From Borrelia parkeri (GTDB lineage: Bacteria; Spirochaetota; Spirochaetia; Borreliales; Borreliaceae): a stretch of 29,540 nt of DNA. The position numbers and the translations under genes were made by a program. The DNA lies in NCBI RefSeq assembly GCF_023035815.1, contig NZ_CP073169.1:1-29540 (forward strand), written 5' to 3'. The notes beneath the pieces were generated by a model. The model searched no databases. It was not told the DNA's origin and saw nothing but the letters and a program-made list of their open reading frames with translations. Below, piece by piece: positions 9,201 through 16,782 of the stretch. Numbering within the stretch: position 1 is the first letter of the stretch; each line of letters opens with the position of its first letter.

Positions 9201-9659
9201 TACAGCGTCTAGAGACCCTGTAAATATTCCCGAAATAGCTGAACCTATCTTTTCAACCGCTTTTATAATTAATGTTATTGGCAACACACTACTTACAAGT
9301 CTATCTAAAGCCTCCCCAACCCCTTGAACCAACCCTTTTACATTAATTAAACTTTTACCAAGGCCTTTCAACGTGCTCCTTAAAGTCTTGATGTTTTTAG
9401 TTTTATCACCAACACCTTTAATCGAGTCAGCAAGCTTTTTAAAATTTTTCCCCATTTTATCAGCTTGTGAAATCAAAGCATCATAAACTGTCCCAACATT
9501 AGCCCCAGTCTTAGCAGCACTCTCCAATTTTGATTTCAAGTCATTTAGGTTTTTAAATTCTTGTTTTGCTATTCTCTCAAGTGCACTAGATATAGTGTCT
9601 AATTTATCATTATTACTAGTAGCAATTGAGAGAGGAATTATAATCTCATCAAGTGTCAT
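6300..9659 (-). CDS. Phage tail tape measure protein
   Basis: At 1119 aa this is the longest gene in the window, as expected for a tape measure, which sets tail length and sits inside the tail tube. The N-terminal about 110 residues are helical. A conserved-looking TMP core (about 160-345) includes ASFNEEVGVFSNMLGNADVG, FGEETLFTCEAINNASKTML and ALEDLESLRDVGVDI, typical of the minor tail protein family. Hydrophobic segments alternate with GFKLW..M..FDKIKQ repeats (about 360-490). Three repeats of about 80 residues follow (about 545-790), each with the plan LQ..I..M..E....PL.E.E.A and SF..L.E.N...L. A hydrophobic patch (about 820-850) precedes long coiled coils. Its start overlaps the stop of the frameshifted chaperone by ATGA, implying translational coupling. 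The position right after the chaperone genes supports the call. Confidence 0.92.
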   Translation of the reverse strand: MTLDEIIIPLSIATSNNDKLDTISSALERIAKQEFKNLNDLKSKLESAAKTGANVGTVYDALISQADKMGKNFKKLADSIKGVGDKTKNIKTLRSTLKGLGKSLINVKGLVQGVGEALDRLVSSVLPITLIIKAVEKIGSAISGIFTGSLDAVASFNEEVGVFSNMLGNADVGRALADDMRSFGEETLFTCEAINNASKTMLSYGATASEVSERMRMFGEAAGGSSEGLEKLAEVYSKVEASNRIALEDLESLRDVGVDITDILAEEAGVAGDSLFEMASEGRLGFEELSGALRKATSEGGKFYKNTAREAKTLSDAQLQTSKMSEKLFLELGQALEPLMIGFEKMKQWLIVGFLDPLTKVISATIFLFSKLGDLVNYYIQTWVAGFKLWLNAMMMVFDKIKQIVSYVGNKVVEGFKLWFSILMMGFDKIKQGFLVLVRPVNNISSSVKDLFGKLKELVSYVGGKFVEGFKVAFDPIIKLFERVSNLASDIWDKMLKFLGLSKDDSLKSPLEDKKSGEERLKNQDKIDKDNFNKQMIADYSDLQKQIFKMQREVALKPLEEQERATHCLESIINAKNKAFIAKYGASFDRLTDENQKTLANVERDVNNFAKANFGFVNEHKDLQNEIARLNREVLMLPYEAQEKAMRDLASTINYKQKAFVDKYLTSFESLNESNKNLLTTLQRGVNEFGKTATDRSFVESHKALQHKVTSMQFEVMMRPLAEREKASAEMQTEINKLYHDFAESHKGEFERLNESNRNTLLQIVSKTEAVAESLGNNFSLLFDSVIGVVNKIVTEDLGKGVVAGRGADTLTQSLFDVSKDMLASMGPWGAMASAALSFTVGIFKGLEEQRIKEIEERRDKDLEELAKQSEVGLARIEEGFDREISMRKEKLGELDDQYSKEFEFLRQAQSKGQISGEEFQKRIAQVESEYQTKRQQESGAITGAEESKKIEMERHRKLESLEGERIKAQAEIDKVNSYNWYWNRDSDLKRAEELLDEILKRIAKVRSAGSVQEIKFARKGAHFMTTKPTYIPGAGLMTSEMGQSELIRVTPAPIDENLRNLEARIIAEEINKIQKSEGNGKGQVIINNYNFNGDVLDADKLVRMLKAREHSMSFRMAE

Positions 9660-10386
9660 TTACCTATGCTCTCACTCTCAAGTTTTTTAATGTAAAGATT
9701 AAGTTCATTTAAAACAAGTACAAACCAATAATTTTGATTATAAAGTCCACCTTCCTGTGGAAGGCTACCAACACTTCTTGAAAGCAGTGCTTGATTTATA
9801 AGGTACATTAAGGGTTGCTCATTATGTTTAATCCAACTCATTTCATTTTTCATTTCTTGGAAAAATTCATCTTTTATTCGATCTGCAAACTTCAATGCTA
9901 GGGTGTAATAGTCTCGTTTGGCAATATAGTACAAGGCAAGCTCGACTTTTTTGAAGCACCCTCCACTTTTAAGGTATCAGACACATTGTTAATCTCAATT
10001 GCTAAATTTGATAACATATCTTGTAAAAGTACAGCATCCTTCTCAACTATTTCCTTAGTTACAAGATTACCACTCTGGTCAAATAGTCCTCTAAAGCCTA
10101 CAACATTATCTCTCCAAATTTTTTTTACAAATTCCATCTGTCGATTTGTCACGTCCAAAGCTACCCTAGTATCAACTTCTTTGGTAGAATGTTTAGTTAA
10201 TTTTTGAAGTAATTCAATTTGAAAACCCTTAATTTTTTCAATAAATCCATAATTTACACCCTCAAGTATTACAAATGCTTCCTCACTATCCTTGTAATTA
10301 GCATTATCCACATTTCCTTTTCTTCTTATATAATCTGGAATATAAGGCAACTCAATACGACCTGACAAATTAACATTAATTACCAT
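9656..10386 (-). CDS. Tail assembly chaperone, -1 frameshift fusion (GT-type), 243 aa
   Basis: This is the proposed long product. Ribosomes start at ATG 10386, read 147 codons to the A AAA AAG heptamer at 9946-9952, slip back one base, and continue 96 codons in the other frame (V-E-L-A-L-Y-Y-I-A-K...) to the stop at 9656-9658. The downstream part has no convincing start of its own: the only candidate after the preceding in-frame TGA is a TTG at 9934 without a clear ribosome binding site. In lambda and most long-tailed phages, the two genes between the tail-tube gene and the tape measure make G and GT through exactly this arrangement. These proteins coat the tape measure during tail assembly and are absent from the virion. 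The frameshift is read from sequence; its use is inference. Confidence 0.8.
9898..10386 (-). CDS. Tail assembly chaperone, zero-frame product (G-type), 162 aa
   Basis: The start ATG at 10386 follows AGAGGAGGTTATAGTTTT, a far better ribosome binding site than the upstream in-frame candidate at 10440, which would overlap the tail-tube gene. The protein begins MVINVNLSGRIELPYIPDYI, is mixed alpha/beta then helical, and without slippage ends S-K-K-S-S-L-P-C...T-P at 9898. Length, position between the tail-tube candidate and the tape measure, and the slippery heptamer near its 3' end all fit a lambda gpG-like chaperone. No sequence similarity to a named family was recognised. Confidence 0.75.
   Translation of the reverse strand: MVINVNLSGRIELPYIPDYIRRKGNVDNANYKDSEEAFVILEGVNYGFIEKIKGFQIELLQKLTKHSTKEVDTRVALDVTNRQMEFVKKIWRDNVVGFRGLFDQSGNLVTKEIVEKDAVLLQDMLSNLAIEINNVSDTLKVEGASKKSSLPCTILPNETITP
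9946..9964 (-). promoter_or_regulatory. Programmed -1 frameshift site with upstream SD-like element
   Basis: On the coding strand the sequence is GGAGGGTGCTTCAAAAAAG. The heptamer A AAA AAG (9946-9952) is in the correct X XXY YYZ phase relative to the upstream gene (tcA AAA AAG). GGAGGG (9959-9964) lies six bases before it and resembles the internal SD that stimulates slippage at E. coli dnaX. No clear downstream stem-loop is apparent by eye. Confidence 0.85.
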
Positions 10387-10402
10387 AAAACTATAACCTC
10401 CT

Positions 10403-11227
10403 CTAGATTTCAAAAAATTTAGCGTCTGCAATATAGTCATAAGACATTGAAACTAACGGCTTTGAAAGCGTTACTTGATATTTTTGGTCAATTTTTTGAT
10501 TTGATAAATCCTGCCCTGGACTAAATGTTGCTATTTGCCCTTGTCCAATCATAAATTTAGTTCGCTGGTCTTCACTTTGACCTTGATTTATAAAGACTAC
10601 AAAAAACTCATAATTACGAGGGACTATACGTCTTCCAAAATCATACTTACTACCATTCTCATTCTTTTTAACAACATTTCGGTTTACAAAGTGTGAATGT
10701 TCTATATAAGTCTCAAGCAATTCTTCCCTATTCTCAGAAGTCTCCTTAATAGAGTACCCTGAGAACTCAACTGTTTGTTCTGGTATCTTACCAATAGCTG
10801 ATATTGAACCACATACTGTCTTTAATGTCTCAGTAGCTTTAGTTGAACTGATTGAATATGCATTACCAATACAATACGTTCTAAAAAGCAATACTTCAAT
10901 CTCATCATTATCATCTAAACATTTTTTCAAATCTTCATACATTGAGTCGTGATAGTATAAAAAATTACCTTCTTTTAAATCCAAAGTACCAAGCTTAGAA
11001 TTTGCACTTACAGTTTTAACTCTAAAAATACATTCTTTGATTGATTTCCACTTACTAGGCTTGGTAGTTGACAGGGACACGTCTTTTACAACCAGGGCCT
11101 TAGGCTCCCCGTCAGTAGGAGCAGTATTATTCTTAATTACATTACCCTTAAAGCACCACTTGAACTTAAGGGTATTAACTGATACTAAAACAACACCACA
11201 GGGCATTTTTAATTTTTGTTCGGCCAT
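10403..11227 (-). CDS. Putative major tail (tube or sheath) protein
   Basis: This 274-aa protein starts with MAEQKLKMPCGVVLVSVNTL after a good ribosome binding site (GGAAAGGAGAG). The start is placed directly after the stop of the preceding gene. It is beta-rich, with few hydrophobic runs and no signal peptide. It contains CGVVLVSVNTLKFKWCFKG, YEFFVVFINQGQ and a C-terminus YDYIADAKFFEI. Position is the main evidence: it lies just before the tail chaperones and tape measure, and after the neck genes, where tailed phages put the tail tube protein. A Borrelia phage DUF family probably covers it, but I cannot name it with certainty. A structural prediction would settle tube versus another virion protein. 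Confidence 0.6.
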   Translation of the reverse strand: MAEQKLKMPCGVVLVSVNTLKFKWCFKGNVIKNNTAPTDGEPKALVVKDVSLSTTKPSKWKSIKECIFRVKTVSANSKLGTLDLKEGNFLYYHDSMYEDLKKCLDDNDEIEVLLFRTYCIGNAYSISSTKATETLKTVCGSISAIGKIPEQTVEFSGYSIKETSENREELLETYIEHSHFVNRNVVKKNENGSKYDFGRRIVPRNYEFFVVFINQGQSEDQRTKFMIGQGQIATFSPGQDLSNQKIDQKYQVTLSKPLVSMSYDYIADAKFFEI

Positions 11228-11671
11228 TTAACTCTCCTTTCCCACACACAATAAACCTAAATCACTCCCATTAATCCTGATACCAAGATTGACTCTTACT
11301 ACAGTTACCATATCACTATCTTGCAAGTCATCATCTATAACTTGCGAGTCATCAATAGTAAATGACTTAAGATAATATTTAGACACCAAAAAGTTAACTA
11401 TCAAAGTAGCAACCTCAAGACCAAGAGTTGGATGGTCCTTATTATGTGTATAAACTAAAAAATCAAAACCTATCCCAAAAGAATAATCTTTACAACTAAG
11501 CACAACTTCTCCTATGCTTTTTAATGCAAAAACTATCGCTGGAAGCTTAAGCGTCGTACAAGTGTAAATTTCAGATTTATAGTAAATTTGTGTTGTTGCA
11601 AACTTATTGCAAAATAGATAATTCTTCAAATCCTTCTTAAATGTGCTTAAAAATTGCTTCAAAAACTTCAT
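11228..11671 (-). CDS. Putative tail terminator/neck protein
   Basis: This 147-aa protein is of unrecognised family. The start ATG overlaps the preceding stop in an ATGA arrangement (11668-11671), indicating translational coupling. The sequence is alpha/beta: a helical N-terminus (MKFLKQFLSTFKKDLKNYL), then alternating strands (IYTCTTLKLPAIVFALKSIG, FDFLVYTHNKDH) and a final strand-rich segment. Size and fold style resemble tail terminator or tail completion proteins, which cap the tube and join it to the head. It sits between a gp10-like gene and the major tail protein candidate, which is the standard location. The role is inferred from position. Confidence 0.5.
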   Translation of the reverse strand: MKFLKQFLSTFKKDLKNYLFCNKFATTQIYYKSEIYTCTTLKLPAIVFALKSIGEVVLSCKDYSFGIGFDFLVYTHNKDHPTLGLEVATLIVNFLVSKYYLKSFTIDDSQVIDDDLQDSDMVTVVRVNLGIRINGSDLGLLCVGKES

Positions 11672-12051
11672 TTAAGCAACTCCTTTGCCTTATCTTGAAG
11701 GTTTTTTGTCCAGTTTGTATACTGCTTACTAACACCCTTACTTTTTATCTTAAGCCATATAGGAACTGCAACATCAGAGAGTCCTTTATAAGAAGCCCAT
11801 GCTCTAATTCTTGCCAAACTAGGCTTTGGAAAACCTGGGGTGTACACTTCTCCTAAGTCTAACTTCCCTAATAGGGAAGAGTTTACTTTGATACTAATAT
11901 CAAAACCCTTCTCTGAGTTTACAGATTCAATACTAGATATATCACTAAGACGACCTGGGATTTCGGACCCGAGAACACTCAAATTTTTTCTTATCTTAAG
12001 CCCAATTAAGCTTTTAACTCTTTGGAAAATCGATTTTCTTATATTAATCAA
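11668..12051 (-). CDS. Putative head-tail connector, HK97 gp10-like
   Basis: This is 127 aa with a TTG start at 12051, supported by the strong GGGAGG sequence seven bases upstream. It is basic, with a helical N-terminus (INIRKSIFQRVKSL), a central region containing VYTPGFPKPSLARIRAWASY, and a C-terminal amphipathic helix (NWTKNLQDKAKELL). Proteins of the HK97 gp10/tail completion type have this size, basic character and helix placement, and occur at this point in the gene order. The assignment is by position and general features only. Confidence 0.45.
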   Translation of the reverse strand: MINIRKSIFQRVKSLIGLKIRKNLSVLGSEIPGRLSDISSIESVNSEKGFDISIKVNSSLLGKLDLGEVYTPGFPKPSLARIRAWASYKGLSDVAVPIWLKIKSKGVSKQYTNWTKNLQDKAKELLK

Positions 12052-12071
12052 ATTAACCTCCCTGCAAGATA

Positions 12072-12428
12072 CTAGCCAATACTTAAAAAAGTCTGATGGT
12101 CAACTCTAGAAAAAAGAGAATCAAGTTGATCAAGCAAGTGTCTAAACTTACAATCTTTTTGTTGCAAAGCCTTAAAACACCTAGAATTAAATATTTCCGA
12201 GTACACAACATCAAGCAATATAAGTAACCAATTTCTGTAAGCTTCTCTTTCTATATGATAGAGACCCAAAATTGATTTTGAATACCTTAAACACTCCAAA
12301 AGCTGGGGCTTTAGATAAGATGGTATATCTACATTACCATCCTCTCTAATACACATACTCAAAGACTCTATTGAAGTTGTACTTATCCACATAACCAGAA
12401 TATCTTTATCATCATTACTCTCACTCAT
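12072..12428 (-). CDS. Putative head-tail adaptor (gp6-like)
   Basis: This 118-aa, largely helical protein starts MSESNDDKDILVMWISTTS and contains PSYLKPQLLECLRYSKSI and AYRNWLLILLDVVYSEIF. It lies between the major capsid candidate (43 bp upstream) and the gp10-like gene. Small all-alpha adaptor proteins that dock on the portal (HK97 gp6 or SPP1 gp15 type) occupy this slot in tailed phage genomes. No recognisable motif confirms it, so the role rests on gene order. Confidence 0.45.
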   Translation of the reverse strand: MSESNDDKDILVMWISTTSIESLSMCIREDGNVDIPSYLKPQLLECLRYSKSILGLYHIEREAYRNWLLILLDVVYSEIFNSRCFKALQQKDCKFRHLLDQLDSLFSRVDHQTFLSIG

Positions 12429-12471
12429 ATTAGTAAATCTCTTGCAAAATACTAGCTAGCCTAAATTACTC

Positions 12472-13305
12472 TCAACTTGAAATAGTAATCTCAACAACTT
12501 CTTGTGGATGAAAATGAATAACACCTGCTGACTCCATTGACGCATGAATATAATCACCATCAGCACCTGCAAATCGTCTAAAGAATATTTCAGGAATCAT
12601 TGGCACAAACATTACTTCTGGATTTGGCTCATAAAGAATTGGATGAGTAAGTCCTTTAAACACTGAAGTTATTATATTATGGTCTTTTAAAAGCGCATCC
12701 TTTACTGTTATGTATTGTGGTTCACTGTAGAGATCTAACAAAAGATGTGAAAATTTATGTGGTAAGAGTAGATGATAAAACCCATCAAGTTTTTCCTTAT
12801 ACTCCTCAGATTTACGTTTAGCCTCCACAACCTTTTGATGCAGCGCACTTCCAGTATTTAATGATGAAGAAGATGTACTTGTTATTTTACTTCTTCCAGT
12901 AAGTGTTGCAATACCTTCCATCTTAATCTCAGGTTTTCCAAAAATAATTGAGTGATAAGCATCTTTCATAAGACCAAGTTCCAAATTAGCCTTAACTTCC
13001 TCCTCACTTACAGAACCATACATCAAATCCTTAAGCGAAATTCTCTGCACTGTATCAAATACATGCATTTTGTATGCCATCTCTTGAAAGAAAATACCAC
13101 TCCTTCCAATCTCATTACTATAATCTCCAAAACTTGCAGTAACATTATGCTCTAATACTGCCTTACGAGCCACATAATATCCTTGTCTAAGCTCACTCCT
13201 GCTTATAATCTTATAAGGCATTAGCTCTTCAAGGCCCTCTCTAGCAAGTTGAACAACATCTCCACGATACGTACCACTTGACTCTATAAAAATACTTCTA
13301 CTCAT
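12472..13305 (-). CDS. Putative major capsid protein
   Basis: This 277-aa protein starts at ATG 13305 after AGGAGGTTTTTAGAGT. It has no membrane segment. It begins MSRSIFIESSGTYRGDVVQL and contains FFQEMAYKMHVFDTVQR, HKFSHLLLDLYSEP and a C-terminal beta-rich stretch (IPEIFFRRFAGADGDYIHA, then GVIHFHPQEVVEITIS). The last part recalls the axial/P-domain segment of encapsulin and DUF2184-type capsid proteins, where an oligomer-binding strand ends the protein. It follows the scaffold candidate and decoration protein genes, the expected order portal, scaffold, decoration, capsid. It is at the short end for an HK97-fold capsid protein. The fold call is inference. Confidence 0.65.
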   Translation of the reverse strand: MSRSIFIESSGTYRGDVVQLAREGLEELMPYKIISRSELRQGYYVARKAVLEHNVTASFGDYSNEIGRSGIFFQEMAYKMHVFDTVQRISLKDLMYGSVSEEEVKANLELGLMKDAYHSIIFGKPEIKMEGIATLTGRSKITSTSSSSLNTGSALHQKVVEAKRKSEEYKEKLDGFYHLLLPHKFSHLLLDLYSEPQYITVKDALLKDHNIITSVFKGLTHPILYEPNPEVMFVPMIPEIFFRRFAGADGDYIHASMESAGVIHFHPQEVVEITISS

Positions 13306-13325
13306 ACTCTAAAAACCTCCTAAAC

Positions 13326-13868
13326 TTATGAAGAAAATTTCCTATTACCACTAGAATCATATTCATGACCAATCTGAATATCTAATAGCACTACCTTACC
13401 TGAAGAAGTAGTAGTAGTACTAGTTCCCACATCCTTGATTCTCCCAACCTGAATTCCTCCCTTACCATCTTTAGAAAGTTTCCCTGATTTAAAAAATACG
13501 TACTGACCAATTTTAGGATCTGAGAAAGATGTATCAAGGGTTACTGCCACTTCACCACTTCGTCTAATAGGAACTAGTTCACCTGGTAAATAATTCTCCA
13601 CCTCATGCGATGCTATATTTGTCTTTCTCATAGCAAATCCACGAATAACATGAATGTTGTTTGAAGAAGCACTAACTGTACTAGATGTTGCTTTTTTTAC
13701 TAAAATATCTCCCATAGAAGATGATTTACTTGATACTACTAAATCTCCAGGACATACAGGATCTGAGCCAACATCAACTATTCCAGTCTCAGTTTGATGA
13801 AGTCCAGATTTATGCTCAAGTCCTGGGGTAAAATTTTTCTCTACTTTAGTAAAATCAAAATTAGACAT
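13326..13868 (-). CDS. Putative capsid decoration protein (DUF228-like)
   Basis: This 180-aa protein is rich in Ser, Thr, Gly and Val and predicted mostly beta. It includes segments such as DPVCPGDLVVSS, ENYLPGELVPIRRSGEVAV and PKIGQYVFFKSGKL. The P-G-D/E-L-V-x-repeats suggest a small beta-barrel of the kind found in capsid decoration/stabilisation proteins (DUF2190 or lambda gpD-like). From memory it matches the Borrelia phage family DUF228. Its start follows GGGAGG and overlaps the preceding stop by 8 bp. It directly precedes the capsid candidate. A serine/threonine-rich segment (STSSTVSASSN region and TTTTSSG) may be surface loops. Confidence 0.6.
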   Translation of the reverse strand: MSNFDFTKVEKNFTPGLEHKSGLHQTETGIVDVGSDPVCPGDLVVSSKSSSMGDILVKKATSSTVSASSNNIHVIRGFAMRKTNIASHEVENYLPGELVPIRRSGEVAVTLDTSFSDPKIGQYVFFKSGKLSKDGKGGIQVGRIKDVGTSTTTTSSGKVVLLDIQIGHEYDSSGNRKFSS

Positions 13869-14424
13869 TTAAAACCTCCCTAGGTATAAGTCTCTCCTTA
13901 TGTCTTTGTGCTTTAGTATTATTTATGATCTTTCCAACATATCTATTGCGAGAATTTACCATTTGTTTGTAAGCTGTAAGTTCTTGTACAAGTAAACTTA
14001 TATTCTCAATTTGTGAATCAAGATCACCAGATTCATCTACCCTAAATTTGATGCTATATTTCTTCTTCATAGCATCTAAGAATGCCAATTTCGCATCCTT
14101 TATACTACTTGCATTAGCAAATGGGGGAGTAATTTCATACTGCTCGCAAGCTTTCTCTAAATGTGCTAAAAGTTTAGAATCTTTAAAAGCATCAACTTCA
14201 GCCTGCTTTTCAGCTTGTTTGCGAGCTTTAGTAAAATTACTCTCAGCTTCAGCTAACCTTCTCTCAAAATCCTCCCTTGAGATCATATCTGGCAATCTTT
14301 TAGAATCTGATATTAATTTCTCATATTCTTCAACAGAAATTGTTACCAAATCTTTATTATTGTTAACATCAGAAGACGGGCCATTTGACGAGGATACTTC
14401 ATCAACTAATTGTTCACCCTTCAT
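13861..14424 (-). CDS. Putative head scaffolding protein
   Basis: This 187-aa acidic/helical protein uses ATG 14424, selected because AAAGGAGG lies just upstream; the longer reading adds ten hydrophobic residues without a better site. It has an acidic, Ser/Asn-rich N-terminus, a coiled coil (about residues 45-95, with FERRLAEAESNFTKARKQAE) and a second helical region, then a basic C-terminus ending LIPREVLNV. Scaffolding proteins of tailed phages are elongated, coiled-coil, charged and encoded between portal and capsid genes, as here. No protease motif is visible, and no separate head maturation protease was found in the operon. DUF1357-type Borrelia proteins may be the family, but I am not certain. 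Confidence 0.55.
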   Translation of the reverse strand: MKGEQLVDEVSSSNGPSSDVNNNKDLVTISVEEYEKLISDSKRLPDMISREDFERRLAEAESNFTKARKQAEKQAEVDAFKDSKLLAHLEKACEQYEITPPFANASSIKDAKLAFLDAMKKKYSIKFRVDESGDLDSQIENISLLVQELTAYKQMVNSRNRYVGKIINNTKAQRHKERLIPREVLNV

Positions 14425-14492
14425 ATAAACCTCCTTTAAAATTAAAAATCTCACACTTTATATATGTACATATAGTCATTCAATTATCCCTC

Positions 14493-15527
14493 TTAAACTT
14501 TGAGGAACTCCTCAAGCTCAGATTGGATCTTTAAGGTAAGATCCAAATCACCCATTTCTCTAGCTTTCCCTAAAAGCTCTGTATATAAGGCAAGAGTACG
14601 TGCATGCTTCTCATCAACTTCTGCTTGCTCCTTTTGACTGATAGGTTTAACCGCTTTAAATTGCCAATTGGACTTAAGTCCAAATTTTTCAAGCACAGTG
14701 TTTATAAATGGTGCTACCATCAGCCTACATATCTGCTCAATATTAAGGTAAAATATGTCATAATTCCCAACACTACCCTCACCAGATGGAGAGATGGGAT
14801 AGAGTACTTCTCTTGGAATCCCTGAATGCAGTGTTATATCAGACACAATAATGTCAAAAGCATCCCTTATAGGACTTACAGAACGTGTAATATTTGCAAT
14901 ATCATCTTCCCTACCAAGTATCATCATCTTATGATTACTGTCTAGCACCCCTTCTATATTTTTCTTAAGTTCGGCAAGGTCATAAGCAGTCATATCTTTT
15001 ACTGATGGAAGGGTTGCTGATTTTAAGAAAGTGAAATTATTTACTTTCAAAAAACCTACAGTTTCATGAAGTAAAGTGTCCATAATTCTACTACTCTTCT
15101 CTAAAGCTTGAAAATTTAAGAACGACGACTTCATTTTAACAACACGGGTTGGATGAATATTTTCAAAAGAAGAATCATCTCCATCACACACTTCTCCAAA
15201 ATTAAAACAAAGACAAGAAAATCCATGACGAAGTGGCACCCTCGGATCTTCTGAATCTGGAACTACTATATAAAAAGCACTCTCTCCAGAGAGAATTGCT
15301 GTGTAAACCATCTTCTTAATAACTCCCCTAAAATTATTATCAAAAAGCTTGGAAAGACCATCTCCTCTCTTATGCTCAATGTCCCTAGATGCTGCAAATC
15401 CTGCATATATCTCGGCTACTTGATGTGCAAGCCTTAATGGGTCTCCTGTTGACGCATCACTTGCTGGCATTAAAGGTGCCCTTGAACTGAGATTATTTCT
15501 TCTTCTAAAAAATTTAAATTTAAACAA
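14493..15527 (-). CDS. Phage portal protein
   Basis: This 344-aa protein matches the DUF1073-type (gp1-like) portal layout. It has a basic N-terminus (KFKFFRRRNN), DPLRLAHQVAEIYAGFAASR early on, then ILSGESAFYIVVPD (a G-E/S-A-x-x-V-V strand typical of portals), DSNHKMMILGREDDIANI, and DIIVSDITLHSGIPREVLYP followed by SPSGEGSVGNYDIFYLNIEQ. The motif of a glycine/serine-rich loop before a helix that ends in the crown is well preserved. The start appears to be TTG at 15527. The portal is the dodecameric ring at the capsid vertex through which the terminase pumps DNA. It is shorter than many portals but not obviously truncated. It follows large terminase directly, the usual order. Confidence 0.8.
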   Translation of the reverse strand: MFKFKFFRRRNNLSSRAPLMPASDASTGDPLRLAHQVAEIYAGFAASRDIEHKRGDGLSKLFDNNFRGVIKKMVYTAILSGESAFYIVVPDSEDPRVPLRHGFSCLCFNFGEVCDGDDSSFENIHPTRVVKMKSSFLNFQALEKSSRIMDTLLHETVGFLKVNNFTFLKSATLPSVKDMTAYDLAELKKNIEGVLDSNHKMMILGREDDIANITRSVSPIRDAFDIIVSDITLHSGIPREVLYPISPSGEGSVGNYDIFYLNIEQICRLMVAPFINTVLEKFGLKSNWQFKAVKPISQKEQAEVDEKHARTLALYTELLGKAREMGDLDLTLKIQSELEEFLKV

Positions 15528-15570
15528 ACTTACCTACCCTAACACACATCAAAATTCACACTACGTTCCA

Positions 15571-16782
15571 TCACGCAAAAATTGATACAGCATTTAAGAA
15601 TGCTGGAATGTACTGCAAATTTTTCTGCATAACAAGATTTGTAGCAGTACCACTCTCACTACCTAAAGATTCATCATAATAATATTCAGTCTCACTAAAT
15701 TCCAAAATCACATCTTCAGTCTCGTCCCTCCTCAGTACACTAAGATTATTAGGAATAAGATAATCTGAGAGCACATAAAGATTACGATTACGTGCTACTA
15801 GAGACCCTCTACCAAAACGAGAGAAAACAAATTTTAATTCTTCCCTAGTATGTGGAAGAACAAATGTCCCTCTAAAACGTGAACATTCACGCTCATAATC
15901 TTCCTTTGAGAGTAAAACTTTACTACTAGCATTAGTTACAACTGTTATTGGAAAGTAAGCAATTCTTCCAACAAAAATTTCTATAAAGCAAACTCTATTT
16001 CCCTTAATGTGAACTCCTGTATAAAAATTTCCCTGTGCTCTCCCCAGAAGACTCTCATCACAAACTTCAAAATTTTTTATAAATCTTGCTGTCCCAAAAT
16101 CAAATTCTTCTCCTAAAACCTCAATTCTAAATCCAAGATCATTTCCATGATACGCAAGCCTTTGTTTCTCAAGCCACAAGTCAATATCTCCTCCATTTAA
16201 GAAAGGATTATCCCTATACGTACTCTTAATTACACATACTGATGGATTATCTTCATTTGAAATATAACGTTTATAAAGCCAATGCGAGCAAGGGACTGGG
16301 TTACTTGACATGTAAATTCTCCCCCCACGCTCTCTCATTGTAGGAATTAGTCTCTCAATATCAGATTCAGTAAACTGATTAGCCTCCTCAAGCCATAGGT
16401 CTTTAAAATGCGCATACGATTTAAGGTCAGTTGTATCATGTCCACCTTCAAATACAAACGCACGCTTGCGTCCATATATTAAATTTTTTGTCTCTATCTT
16501 AGCCTTACTTACATTAAATTCACGTCTTAAGTTATACCTATGAAGCAACTCTAAAATTTCTTTATGAATTGACTGAATTGTTTTGTTTTTCTTCTTACGC
16601 ACTGCCAAAGTATCACCACCATCAGGTGTAAACTTTCTCTCAAGATTTACTGTTGCAATATCATAAGTCTTTCCAGTCCCACGACTTGAGTAATACACAA
16701 AAATCTCAGCACCAGGTTTTCTTTTGTATGCATCAAAATAAATTGGCAGTCGCTTTAACCTCAACCTATTCTCCCATACCAC
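15571..16782 (-). CDS. Terminase large subunit (packaging ATPase/nuclease)
   Basis: This 403-aa protein of the PBSX-type (Terminase_3) family has a clear Walker A, SSRGTGKTYD (about residues 32-41). Walker B with catalytic glutamates is KDLWLEEANQF (about 128-138), followed by the coupling segment GGRIYMSSNPVP. The ATPase drives genome packaging through the portal. In the C-terminal half the usual nuclease opening (a V-D-x-G type strand) is not evident: the equivalent strand seems to read FYTGVHIKGNRVCFIEI, without the first aspartate. Acidic residues occur later (YVLSDYL, ESGTA region). The start is GTG at 16782, overlapping the upstream gene by 17 bp. The call is firm for the ATPase; nuclease activity is uncertain. 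Confidence 0.9.
   Translation of the reverse strand: MVWENRLRLKRLPIYFDAYKRKPGAEIFVYYSSRGTGKTYDIATVNLERKFTPDGGDTLAVRKKKNKTIQSIHKEILELLHRYNLRREFNVSKAKIETKNLIYGRKRAFVFEGGHDTTDLKSYAHFKDLWLEEANQFTESDIERLIPTMRERGGRIYMSSNPVPCSHWLYKRYISNEDNPSVCVIKSTYRDNPFLNGGDIDLWLEKQRLAYHGNDLGFRIEVLGEEFDFGTARFIKNFEVCDESLLGRAQGNFYTGVHIKGNRVCFIEIFVGRIAYFPITVVTNASSKVLLSKEDYERECSRFRGTFVLPHTREELKFVFSRFGRGSLVARNRNLYVLSDYLIPNNLSVLRRDETEDVILEFSETEYYYDESLGSESGTATNLVMQKNLQYIPAFLNAVSIFA

Noticed and set aside
14461..14474. 14-bp perfect palindrome tatatgtacatata between portal and scaffold genes
   Set aside because: Short, AT-rich and inside a long operon; too weak to call a site.
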